The notes: generated by a model from the letters alone, not told the origin. A stretch of 7,078 nucleotides of DNA from an uncultured Clostridium sp. (GCA_945937855.1 CAMEUC010000071.1:1-7078); one strand, 5' to 3'; shown: positions 1 through 5,800, counted from the first letter of the stretch. Numbers and translations: made by a program.

Positions 1-774
1 ATCTATATGCCACTTGGGATATCTCCGTTTTCTATTTTCTTCCAAAACAGATTTTCGCATTTTTGAATGATTTGTCTGTTTTAATTTTTGTGTTTTTGCG
101 CAATCCTTACAATATTTTTGTTTATTGCCCCTTGGCTTTACTAAACATTTACATATGTCACAATTAATAATTTTTTCACCCATATATTGTTTATAATGTA
201 ATGTTGGATGATTAAAATCCGTAATAAGTAATATTTCTTCACCATTATCTATTCTACCTAATACTTTAATTAATTCTTTTGTCTTCGTATCAACAAATTT
301 TATATATTTTTCTTGTTCTAAAATATAATTTAAAGTTTGCAATTTACTATTTCGCATAGTTGTAATACCTAAAAGCTTTTTAGCATCTGCTTGATTAAGA
401 TAAAACCCTTTCTCATTTTTGTTCCATTTAGATAAAAATAAATATTCAAATGCTAACTCCCTAACTTCTTCTGGTAATTTATTAATAATCTCAATTTCTT
501 CTTTATAAACTGGAATAGCATCCATTGTTCTTAATGCTTCTGTCTTTGCAAAATTAATAGCTCTATCAATCTTTAACAATAAGTAACTAATTGGAATATA
601 GATATCTGAATTCTTTAAAACATCAAGCATTTTTTCTTTTGTTCCTTGTTCTGAAAGCCCTATATAATACATATAATATTTTGCAAGAATATTAAAATCT
701 AACAATACGTTTCTTTTTGAGCATCCATTTCTTATTATTGCTTCTGCATAATCTACTTCATCAAAAATTATCAT
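1..774 (-). CDS. Zinc-ribbon protein, unknown function, 3' end outside window
   Basis: The reading frame starts at an ATG that overlaps the TGA stop of the polymerase gene (ATGA) and stays open for 258 codons to the window edge, so the C-terminus is missing. The N-terminal part (about residues 1-120) is mostly helical, with a leucine-rich stretch near 64-68. Residues about 125-160 (FYLNQADAKKLLGIT and the following helix) could be a helix-turn-helix; this is a weak visual impression. Near the C-terminus, C205-x2-C208 and C222-x2-C225 form a four-cysteine zinc ribbon, with an extra C210 and a basic tail rich in K and R. This suggests nucleic-acid binding, perhaps as a transcription partner of the polymerase with which it is translationally coupled, but that is inference. 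I do not recognise the family. There is no internal TAG, and codon use resembles its neighbours. Confidence 0.85.
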   Translation of the reverse strand, partial: MIIFDEVDYAEAIIRNGCSKRNVLLDFNILAKYYMYYIGLSEQGTKEKMLDVLKNSDIYIPISYLLLKIDRAINFAKTEALRTMDAIPVYKEEIEIINKLPEEVRELAFEYLFLSKWNKNEKGFYLNQADAKKLLGITTMRNSKLQTLNYILEQEKYIKFVDTKTKELIKVLGRIDNGEEILLITDFNHPTLHYKQYMGEKIINCDICKCLVKPRGNKQKYCKDCAKTQKLKQTNHSKMRKSVLEENRKRRYPKWHID

Positions 775-3575
775 TCTTCATCACCTTCTAAATCCAAATC
801 CATCACTTTAAAAGAATATGTTTCTCCAAAATAATGATATTCTCCATCTCTATCTTTAATAGGAACTAACATCTTTCCACAACTAACTGCTTTTAAAATC
901 TGTTCAGGGAAAATATTCCATAATATGTGATAGCCTTTTTTAAATTTTGTATATATTAAATAAACAAAATAATTATATATTTCCTCTTTTGGCAATCCAA
1001 TATGTTCTACTTCTTTTTCTAAGAAGAACATTTGATTAACATTTTTCATATCCTTTATATATTCATCTAATTCTTTAGATGATGTAGATACCTCCATTAG
1101 ACTATTGACAGAGCAAGCTATATCTGCTTCAGTATTTTTATACCTTTGTAAAATATCAGTTATTCTAGCGCATAATGCACTTCTTTTATTAACCTCATAT
1201 TCTTTGTTAAGTAAAATTGTCCAGTCAAAATCTTCTTTTTGTCTAAAATACTTTAAATTAAAGTCTGTATCTTCTACGTGCATACATAAATAATTCATTA
1301 CACAATCATTTTTCATCAAAGGCATATATTTATTATATTGATAAATCATTTTCTTTTCCATCTCCGTTCTTTCATTAAACGGAATATCAAAAATTTGATT
1401 TAATGTTTTACCACAATATCTTAAACATTTTGTATTATGTTTATTAACATATTTTTTATAATCTTGTTGGAGCTGCGGATAAATATAACTCATAAAGTAA
1501 GGTTTTTTATCAACTGCAATCCTATTTTCAAATTCTTTACGCTCTATTTCTGCTTCCGTATCATTTTCGTAATCTATTTTTTGTTTATGATTCCATTTTT
1601 TATCCATTGGTGTTGCTGCAAGACCCTTAGCTTTGTCAATTTGTTCACCTTGCCTTTTTCTCATTAGTTTGAGTCTTTTTGCTAATTCATTCCATTCATC
1701 AGAACCTTCTTCAAATAAGGCTTGTTTACAAAACATTGAACTTGCAACATTAGTAATTTGACCTATTTGACTTCCAAACCCTAACATATCATTCTTTATA
1801 AGATTATGTTGTGTTAGTTTTTGATTAGGTGCTTTTCTTTTTGAATATCCTACTGGAGGATTATCTGGTCTAACTGCATTTATCATTATCGGATTATCAG
1901 TTACTAAACATATATCTCCATCAAAATCTGAATCAGAAAGTGTTACAACTGTTTTATCCCATACTGAATTTACATATCCACTCCATAAGTATTGATACCA
2001 ATTATTCATTTCTTCAGTTTCTACTCTTTTTCTAATACAATGTTCGCTTGTATCTACTAATGGACTTCTCATTGTTAATAAAATATCACTATCTGTTCTT
2101 TGATTCCAAAAATTACAATACATTTCATTTTCTTTTAATAATCCTTTTACAGGCATTTCTGCTGCCCATTCACAAAGAGCATATGGGTCAGATATTTGAA
2201 AACTATAATTCCCTCTTATCCATAATCTTCCTATTTTTGCATCTTTTATTTTTCGTTTAAGAGTTTTTAATATTTGACTCTTCACATATTCATCTTTCAA
2301 CAATTCTGGATTTACCATAATACCTTTAACAAAATCCATTTGTACCTCATTAAAAATATCTTCAGCATCTTCTAATTCATCATTTCTACTTCCCATTAGA
2401 TAAAGTAAAACATTCATTAAATCTCCAGAACCAATACTGTTTATCCAGTCAATTGTCGGTTGAGCTAATTTATCTATATCTTCGTGGCTAAGATTTAATG
2501 TCTGTAAATATTGATAATTTGTTAAAACAAACTCATCATCTTCTTTTTTATTAACCCTTGAACATCCCCAAATATGACCATATTTATTAAAGTAGTATAA
2601 ATAATCTTGCCAATTTTCATATTGTTTCCACATTTTGAATTGTGAAACTGTTAATATTACATCTATATCATTAATGTCATATTCTGTTCCCCAAACATCT
2701 TTTATAATATCTTTCTTAGCAACTTCTCTAAAAAACTTATGAAAATCAAATGGGGCACATAGCCCTTTTATATATGCAGACCTAACAATGAATCCAGCTG
2801 GCAAATAATCAAGTCCTAAATCTTCTGCCCATTGTTGTGCCATATTAGGACAAACTAATCCCATTCCATCAAACCAATTCATCCCGATATCTATTGTTTT
2901 TCTTTCAATTGTTTCTTTGTCATTTTCATCTGTTGTTATCCAGCTTACTTCTTGATTAGGTAAATCTGTTTCATAATCATTAATTACACAAACTCTAGGT
3001 GTTGTAATTTGATTAGTTGCACTTGCAAATAAGCCATAATATGCGCTATATTTTCCTAAATTTGTTTCTTTTAATTTTTTATCTAATCCACACATTAAAA
3101 TTTCATTCATTTGATTATAATATCTTTTATCTATAAACATTACTTTGTTACGTCTCAAATAAGCGGCTGTACAAACAAATCTTACATATTCTATCCCATT
3201 TATTTTTAATCCTTCTTTTACAACTTGTTTATAATGTGCTTTATTAGAAAAACTAATTATTACTACATCAGGAACAAATAACATATCATCTATCTTCTTT
3301 TGATACTCTTCAATCTTTTTAATATTTTGTTTCATTTTAGGAAGACTTTTTTCATCATTTCTTATTTTGTATAACTCATCAAGTTTTTCTCTATTAAAAG
3401 GATTGTCTTTAATTTTTCTAAGGAATTGAAAAACTGCATTATCTGCAAGAGATACTAAATTCAAATCTTTTCGTGCTTGAATAGTATCATATTCAAAATT
3501 CTTATTAAGTACATTATTAATAATAAAATCTGACTTAAAAGAATATATGTAAAATAAATTGTTTTTCTTTTTCAT
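771..3575 (-). CDS. Single-chain, YonO/RdRP-like DNA-dependent RNA polymerase
   Basis: This 934-residue protein carries the hallmarks of single-polypeptide two-barrel RNA polymerases (SPbeta YonO, eukaryotic QDE-1-type RdRPs), which share a fold with cellular beta/beta-prime. The metal-binding catalytic motif DFDGD is at residues 550-554 (codons near 1914-1928) and would hold Mg2+ through its three aspartates. It is preceded by R503-S504-P505, matching the R-[NS]-P element of RdRPs. It is followed by a helix LGFGSQIGQITN (598-609) and then by D647-K-A-K-G, matching the conserved 'D..K.G' element downstream of the catalytic loop. The N-terminal 450 residues are not recognisable by eye. The length is close to YonO-type proteins. 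In SPbeta, YonO transcribes late genes from DNA; by analogy this enzyme should act on phage promoters rather than copy RNA. The start ATG shares one base with the kinase stop (TAATG), behind GAGGGAG, so translation is probably coupled. Databases often label such phage proteins 'RNA-dependent RNA polymerase', which I think is misleading. Confidence 0.85.
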   Translation of the reverse strand: MKKKNNLFYIYSFKSDFIINNVLNKNFEYDTIQARKDLNLVSLADNAVFQFLRKIKDNPFNREKLDELYKIRNDEKSLPKMKQNIKKIEEYQKKIDDMLFVPDVVIISFSNKAHYKQVVKEGLKINGIEYVRFVCTAAYLRRNKVMFIDKRYYNQMNEILMCGLDKKLKETNLGKYSAYYGLFASATNQITTPRVCVINDYETDLPNQEVSWITTDENDKETIERKTIDIGMNWFDGMGLVCPNMAQQWAEDLGLDYLPAGFIVRSAYIKGLCAPFDFHKFFREVAKKDIIKDVWGTEYDINDIDVILTVSQFKMWKQYENWQDYLYYFNKYGHIWGCSRVNKKEDDEFVLTNYQYLQTLNLSHEDIDKLAQPTIDWINSIGSGDLMNVLLYLMGSRNDELEDAEDIFNEVQMDFVKGIMVNPELLKDEYVKSQILKTLKRKIKDAKIGRLWIRGNYSFQISDPYALCEWAAEMPVKGLLKENEMYCNFWNQRTDSDILLTMRSPLVDTSEHCIRKRVETEEMNNWYQYLWSGYVNSVWDKTVVTLSDSDFDGDICLVTDNPIMINAVRPDNPPVGYSKRKAPNQKLTQHNLIKNDMLGFGSQIGQITNVASSMFCKQALFEEGSDEWNELAKRLKLMRKRQGEQIDKAKGLAATPMDKKWNHKQKIDYENDTEAEIERKEFENRIAVDKKPYFMSYIYPQLQQDYKKYVNKHNTKCLRYCGKTLNQIFDIPFNERTEMEKKMIYQYNKYMPLMKNDCVMNYLCMHVEDTDFNLKYFRQKEDFDWTILLNKEYEVNKRSALCARITDILQRYKNTEADIACSVNSLMEVSTSSKELDEYIKDMKNVNQMFFLEKEVEHIGLPKEEIYNYFVYLIYTKFKKGYHILWNIFPEQILKAVSCGKMLVPIKDRDGEYHYFGETYSFKVMDLDLEGDEE

Positions 3576-4144
3576 TAAACTCCCTCTTTATCCAATTTTA
3601 AAATATCATTTAATATTTGCTCAGCAGCAAATGCTACATCTTCTAAATTTTTATTTTCTATTTCGTAATTAAAATGATATTCATCTAGTGCTGTTTCACT
3701 AGAATGAGCTTTTTGCTCTGGAGTTAATCCATTATCAAAATCAGAACCATCTTCATTCTTTCTATTCAATCTTATTGTAAATGTAAAGAAATCTGTATCT
3801 TGCCAATCTAGCTCATTAGGAAATCTACAATCTGGAATTAATACAAAATCATATTCCGTTTGTAAACCTTTTACTATTTCTTTAACACAATTTAGCCAAA
3901 GATTTGGATTATTACTTCTACAAAGATTAGTCCCCACCTGTTGCAACATCTGTCTGCCAACTTCGTCTTTTTCTCCCTTCCATCCAAAATATTCTTTACA
4001 AACCTATTTTAAAATGTCTCCATATTTGATTCTTAAACATCTATATCCACATACTCCTTGTGCTTCTTTTATAAAAGCATCTGCGAAACTATCTTTCCCG
4101 TGTTGTGCTTTTGCAGATATAAGTAATATTATTGGTTTATTCAT
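3575..4144 (-). CDS. Deoxynucleoside monophosphate kinase, interrupted by in-frame TAG at codon 47
   Basis: Read through one TAG, this is a 189-residue protein matching phage dNMP kinases, which phosphorylate dNMPs to dNDPs with ATP in the cytoplasm. The P-loop is SAKAQHGKDSF (residues 10-20; G16-K17-D18-S19). The family block around EYFGWKGEKDEVGRQMLQQVG lies at 51-71, D105-C-R-F-P-N-E111 is the typical acidic/arginine motif, and an SSETALD segment follows. The start ATG at 4144 lies behind a strong GGAGG that directly follows the RusA stop. The TAG occupies 4004-4006, between K46 and V48, so a standard reading gives a 46-residue stub. The largest downstream piece begins at M66 (3949) and lacks a ribosome site and the P-loop, so it is unlikely to be a gene by itself. 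Homology continues in frame on both sides of the TAG with no shift or deletion. Explanations are readthrough, a suppressor tRNA, TAG reassignment, a recent nonsense mutation, or sequencing error. Confidence 0.82.
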
Positions 4145-4157
4145 CTAAAATTCCTCC

Positions 4158-4643
4158 TTATTTTAATTCTTTAATAACTATTTCAACTCTCGGATTTTCT
4201 TTATCTACATATTTATTACAATCTAGTTTTAAATACATTTGTCCAAAACAGTCATCAGTTATTACTTCTGCTTCTGACAATCCATCTGCCACAAATTTAT
4301 TAAAAAATACGTAATTATCGCTATCGTGACGCATCTGAGTTGGGAAAACCCATTTGTAACTTATTTCAAATTTATCCAGTTTCCATCCATTAATTTTTTC
4401 TTTCTTACACCACCAAACAATAAATGACTTCCAATTTTGTTTTAAATTATTTTGCATTATTCTTGATGGAAGATTAGTAAATTCATTAATTGAACAACCA
4501 AATGGATATCCTTTAGTCTTGTCCTTCGCTTTTGGTTTCGCTAACGGATGATTCCTTGCTGTTGGATGGAACTTCTTGTAATATTCCCAATATTCTGTCA
4601 AGAGCTTGTCGTCTATAACTAGTTCTATTTCTTTTTGTTTCAT
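4158..4643 (-). CDS. rusA: RusA-family Holliday junction resolvase
   Basis: This 161-residue protein would cleave Holliday junctions during phage replication and recombination, acting as a Mg2+-dependent dimer. The active-site signature is visible: R105-H-D107-S-D109-N110 followed by K116, then F-V-A-D120-G-L and D130-D131. This is the D-x-D-N ... K ... D-G-L ... D-D pattern of RusA, in the phage variant with a longer spacer between DN and the catalytic lysine. The protein is longer than E. coli RusA (120 residues) because of an extra 30-45 residues at the N-terminus. The start ATG has an excellent GGGAGG six bases upstream. The first 131 bases overlap the end of the preceding 94-residue gene in another frame. 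It stops with TAA immediately before the ribosome site of the kinase gene, consistent with one operon. The gene symbol is a family name only. Confidence 0.88.
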   Translation of the reverse strand: MKQKEIELVIDDKLLTEYWEYYKKFHPTARNHPLAKPKAKDKTKGYPFGCSINEFTNLPSRIMQNNLKQNWKSFIVWWCKKEKINGWKLDKFEISYKWVFPTQMRHDSDNYVFFNKFVADGLSEAEVITDDCFGQMYLKLDCNKYVDKENPRVEIVIKELK

Positions 4644-4797
4644 CTATTTCCTCCCATACATCTGGTACATATTCATTTTTTAATCTATCTAGCATACTTG
4701 ATGAGCCAGACGGATAGTCAAACTTTCTATGTTCAAAATATTCTTGAATTTCTTCATAATTGTCAGTTCCATATACTAGCTCCATATCTAAGTCCAT
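4513..4797 (-). CDS. Small acidic/charged protein of unknown function, first gene of leftward operon
   Basis: This frame encodes 94 residues, starting at an ATG with a near-perfect AGGAGGTG ribosome site five bases upstream; it is the first gene after the leftward promoters and the DnaA boxes. The N-terminal half is acidic and aromatic (MDLDMELVYGTDNYEEIQEY), followed by a Ser/Gly-rich turn (PSGSSS, about 29-34). A helix follows with alternating charge and then a basic patch (KRNRTSYRRQALDRIL). The C-terminal 30 residues are polar and likely disordered. No signal peptide or membrane segment is seen. The last 131 bases overlap the rusA start region in a different frame, so the tail sequence is constrained by, or constrains, RusA. 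I do not recognise the family; position at the head of a replication operon suggests a small early regulator or replication accessory protein, which is inference only. Confidence 0.75.
   Translation of the reverse strand: MDLDMELVYGTDNYEEIQEYFEHRKFDYPSGSSSMLDRLKNEYVPDVWEEIDETKRNRTSYRRQALDRILGILQEVPSNSKESSVSETKSEGQD
4650..4655 (-). promoter_or_regulatory. Ribosome binding site deciding the rusA start
   Basis: GGGAGG on the minus strand, six bases before the ATG at 4643. Its strength supports the rusA start inside the upstream gene, and therefore the 131-base out-of-frame overlap. Confidence 0.85.
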
Positions 4798-4802
4798 TCT
4801 TT

Positions 4803-4810
4803 CACCTCCT
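4803..4810 (-). promoter_or_regulatory. Strong ribosome binding site for the 94-residue gene
   Basis: AGGAGGTG on the minus strand, about five bases before the ATG at 4797, is close to a perfect anti-16S match. It fixes the start of the first gene of the leftward operon. Confidence 0.85.
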
Positions 4811-4901
4811 GTTTTTGTCCTTCTATATTTATTATAAATTTTTCCTTTTAAAACGTTTCCAAAAAGTTTCTACCTCTAAAAGTATTGATTTTACTAGACT
4901 T

Positions 4902-4935
4902 AAAAAGTTATCCACATTTTATCCACAGGTCTAAA
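4902..4935. repeat. 34-bp exact direct repeat, copy 1 (contains a DnaA-box pair)
   Basis: Identical to 5068-5101 over 34 bp: AAAAAG, two DnaA boxes, then GGTCTAAA. The identity extends beyond the boxes on both sides, pointing to duplication of a whole origin unit rather than independent box evolution. Confidence 0.9.
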
Positions 4936-4959
4936 AAATTATCCACAATTTATCCACAG

Positions 4960-5035
4960 GGTAAAATATTAATAGACCAATACTTTCTGACATTTTTACA
5001 TTTTTTCCCATTTTTTTAAAAAAAAATTTCGTCAG
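4960..5035. other. AT-rich stretch within origin, candidate DNA unwinding element
   Basis: Between the second and third DnaA-box pairs lies DNA almost free of G on the plus strand, including T-rich runs and a run of nine or more A residues near 5020. Low helix stability next to box clusters is typical of an unwinding element. There is no experimental or sequence-specific proof; AT richness is common across this window. Confidence 0.4.
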
Positions 5036-5067
5036 AAAACCGCATCCTTAACCCCATTTTTTTCTTC

Positions 5068-5101
5068 AAAAAGTTATCCACATTTTATCCACAGGTCTAA
5101 A
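5068..5101. repeat. 34-bp exact direct repeat, copy 2 (contains a DnaA-box pair)
   Basis: Second copy of the 34-bp origin repeat at 4902-4935, with the boxes at 5074-5082 and 5085-5093. The GGTCTAAA flank is shared only by these two copies; the pairs at 4939 and 5302 have a different inter-box dinucleotide (AT rather than TT). Confidence 0.9.
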
Positions 5102-5131
5102 CATATTGATACATCTGGATTTGAGCATCAT

Positions 5132-5160
5132 ATTATAACATACCTTTTCCAAAATGTCAA
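5132..5160 (-). promoter_or_regulatory. Consensus promoter P1 for the leftward operon
   Basis: On the minus strand, TTGACA (5160-5155), 17 bp, TATAAT (5137-5132), with TG one base before the -10 (TGT-TATAAT), an extended -10. Both hexamers are perfect. Transcription would begin near 5125 and run leftward through two DnaA-box pairs into the 94-residue gene, rusA, the kinase and the polymerase. Confidence 0.85.
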
Positions 5161-5179
5161 TATGTAGTTATTGACATTT
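5152..5179. repeat. 11-bp inverted repeat between divergent promoters, candidate operator
   Basis: AAATGTCAATA (5152-5162) and TATTGACATTT (5169-5179) are exact inverted copies around a 6-bp spacer. The repeat covers the -35 hexamers of both P1 and P2, so a dimeric regulator bound here would block both directions. Part of the symmetry follows from two back-to-back -35 boxes, but the matching flanks exceed what those alone require. Confidence 0.6.
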
Positions 5180-5199
5180 AAGAAAGAATGTGTTATAAT
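5171..5199 (+). promoter_or_regulatory. Consensus promoter P2, rightward, divergent from P1
   Basis: TTGACA (5171-5176), 17 bp, TATAAT (5194-5199) with extended TGT. Both hexamers are perfect. The -35 is back to back with that of P1. Transcription starting near 5206 runs into the non-coding region 5206-5880; what it expresses is unclear. It also faces promoter P3 about 50 bp away. Confidence 0.85.
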
Positions 5200-5263
5200 A
5201 TAATTAAAAATTTTTGTTAAGAAACGTTGATATATCAACAAAAAATTTTTATTATAACACATT
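5187..5263. repeat. Inverted repeat with central 14-bp palindrome between convergent promoters
   Basis: Arms AATGTGTTATAAT (5187-5199) and its exact complement (5251-5263) enclose two AAAAATTTTT blocks (5206-5215, 5241-5250) and a perfect palindrome GTTGATATATCAAC (5226-5239). The arms contain the -10 boxes of P2 and P3. The palindrome lies just downstream of both start sites, where a repressor could act on both, or where both transcripts would form a short hairpin. Confidence 0.65.
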
Positions 5264-5279
5264 AATTCCAAAATGTCAT
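5251..5279 (-). promoter_or_regulatory. Near-consensus promoter P3, leftward, convergent with P2
   Basis: On the minus strand, ATGACA (5279-5274), 17 bp, TATAAT (5256-5251). Only one base departs from consensus. The spacer begins TTTTGGAA as in P1 and ends TGTGT as in P2, so the three promoters look related by duplication. Start would be near 5244, directed toward P2 and then P1. Confidence 0.75.
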
Positions 5280-5418
5280 CAAAAAAATTCAATTTTTTAA
5301 GTTATCCACAATTTATCCACAGTTTCCACAGGCGCCTTTTTGACAACTAAAATTTTACCAATTTTTGTAAAAATGTTTAAAAACCATATTAATATCAATT
5401 AAAAATAACATTTTCTAC

Positions 5419-5449
5419 TTGATAAATATTACATTTATTATGATAAAAT
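5419..5449 (+). promoter_or_regulatory. Weak rightward promoter candidate
   Basis: TTGATA (5419-5424), 19 bp, TAAAAT (5444-5449), with CTACTTGA and TATGA contexts resembling the promoters at 5816 and 7016. The spacer is longer than ideal. It could start a transcript through the two-hairpin element. Confidence 0.35.
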
Positions 5450-5600
5450 GTAGCCCCTGAAAATTAGCAAAAATCGAAGTTTTCGTTGAAATCTAAGGAA
5501 AAAATCCCATTTTCTTCTAAAGTGCTTGTAAATAAAAGCAAAAACTGCAAAAAATCATTTTTTAATTTGTATATATATAACTCCTGACTTTTGTCTCCCT

Positions 5601-5631
5601 TGCGCACCCACACGTACACGCACATACACGC
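5601..5631. other. Alternating purine-pyrimidine CA/CG tract
   Basis: TGCGCAC, then an unbroken 23-base alternation of pyrimidine and purine from 5609 to 5631 (CACACGTACACG continuing to ACACGC). It is far richer in GC than its surroundings. Such tracts favour left-handed Z-DNA under negative supercoiling. Its function is unknown. Confidence 0.6.
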
Positions 5632-5690
5632 TTAAATTATCTAGGTCTCTTTTTATTTAGGAGAAAGAAAAATTTAGGTGTTATTAATTA

Positions 5691-5750
5691 CAGACGGAAA
5701 TCGCCAGAGCAAAGCTCTAGCTCTTCAGGTCGGGGTGAACCCGACATCTC
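5691..5750. ncRNA. GC-rich two-hairpin element, candidate structured RNA
   Basis: In an otherwise AT-rich region two strong hairpins occur side by side. One pairs 5703-5710 with 5714-5721 around a three-base loop; all eight pairs form on the minus strand (one G-U), while the plus strand has one A-C mismatch. The other pairs GTCGGG (5729-5734) with CCCGAC (5740-5745) around GTGAA. GC-rich islands in AT-rich genomes often mark structured RNA. On the minus strand the hairpins are separated by CTGAAGA. A nine-T run follows at about 5788-5796 on the plus strand but is not directly adjacent to a stem. I do not recognise a known riboswitch, ribozyme or tRNA. It could also be an attachment or protein-binding site in DNA. 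Strand and ends are unknown. Confidence 0.4.
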
Positions 5751-5800
5751 AACTTAGATTATTGAAAGACTTAATTTAGATAGATTATTTTTTTTTAAAA

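Larger units (their letters stand above)
4902..5330. other. Replication origin (oriC-like) with eight perfect DnaA boxes
   Basis: Eight exact TTATCCACA sequences, all reading on the plus strand, lie in four tandem pairs: 4908/4919, 4939/4950, 5074/5085 and 5302/5313 (start positions). In every pair the two boxes are exactly 11 bp apart, about one helical turn, so bound DnaA molecules would lie on the same face. A weaker 7-of-9 match follows at 5322-5330. Between pairs lies very AT-rich DNA (about 4960-5035, with a long A/T run near 5012-5030) that could be the unwinding element. DnaA boxes of this density are the hallmark of DnaA-dependent origins. Adjacent genes for RusA and dNMP kinase fit a replication module. 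The replicon is probably a phage or phage-plasmid, since no dnaA or rep gene is in the window; initiator identity is therefore inferred to be host DnaA. Confidence 0.85.
5331..5676. other. Non-coding stretch, no gene supported
   Basis: No reading frame with a ribosome site is seen on either strand. The stretch contains a weak promoter candidate (5419-5449), a tiny CGAA-GTT-TTCG hairpin (5475-5485), a TGCTT/AAGCA inverted repeat near 5524-5541, and the alternating tract at 5601-5631. It could be the leader of a transcript from P2 or of a non-coding RNA. Confidence 0.5.

Noticed and set aside
3575..3949. The 124-residue kinase fragment starting at M66 as an independent gene
   Set aside because: It has no ribosome site and lacks the P-loop; the upstream frame restores a normal kinase length and motifs, so it is part of the interrupted gene.
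4902..5321. CRISPR array or plasmid iterons for a Rep protein
   Set aside because: The repeats are exactly DnaA boxes, spacers are irregular between pairs, and no rep or cas gene is present.
5380..5560. Minus-strand frame open except for TAG codons, which would become a gene if TAG were recoded
   Set aside because: It needs three TAGs in under 90 codons, has no usable ribosome site at its ATG, and the translation is low-complexity hydrophobic, as expected from AT-rich non-coding DNA.
5691..5750. Hammerhead-like arrangement on the minus strand (stem, CTGAAGA, stem)
   Set aside because: The CUGANGA-like box and stem II are present, but the required GAAA after stem II is GAUUUC and no suitable NUH cleavage site precedes stem I.
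5691..5750. tRNA, including a possible amber suppressor for the kinase TAG
   Set aside because: No cloverleaf: only two stems, no acceptor stem, no seven-base anticodon loop and no proper T loop. No other tRNA-like segment was found in the window.
5678..5779. GTG-started 33-codon frame reading through the double hairpin (begins LLITDGNRQSKALALQ), ending in TAG
   Set aside because: The nearest ribosome site (AGGAG, 5659-5663) is 14 bases away, too far. The protein-like look can come from the GC-rich hairpins. It is kept only as an alternative to the RNA interpretation.
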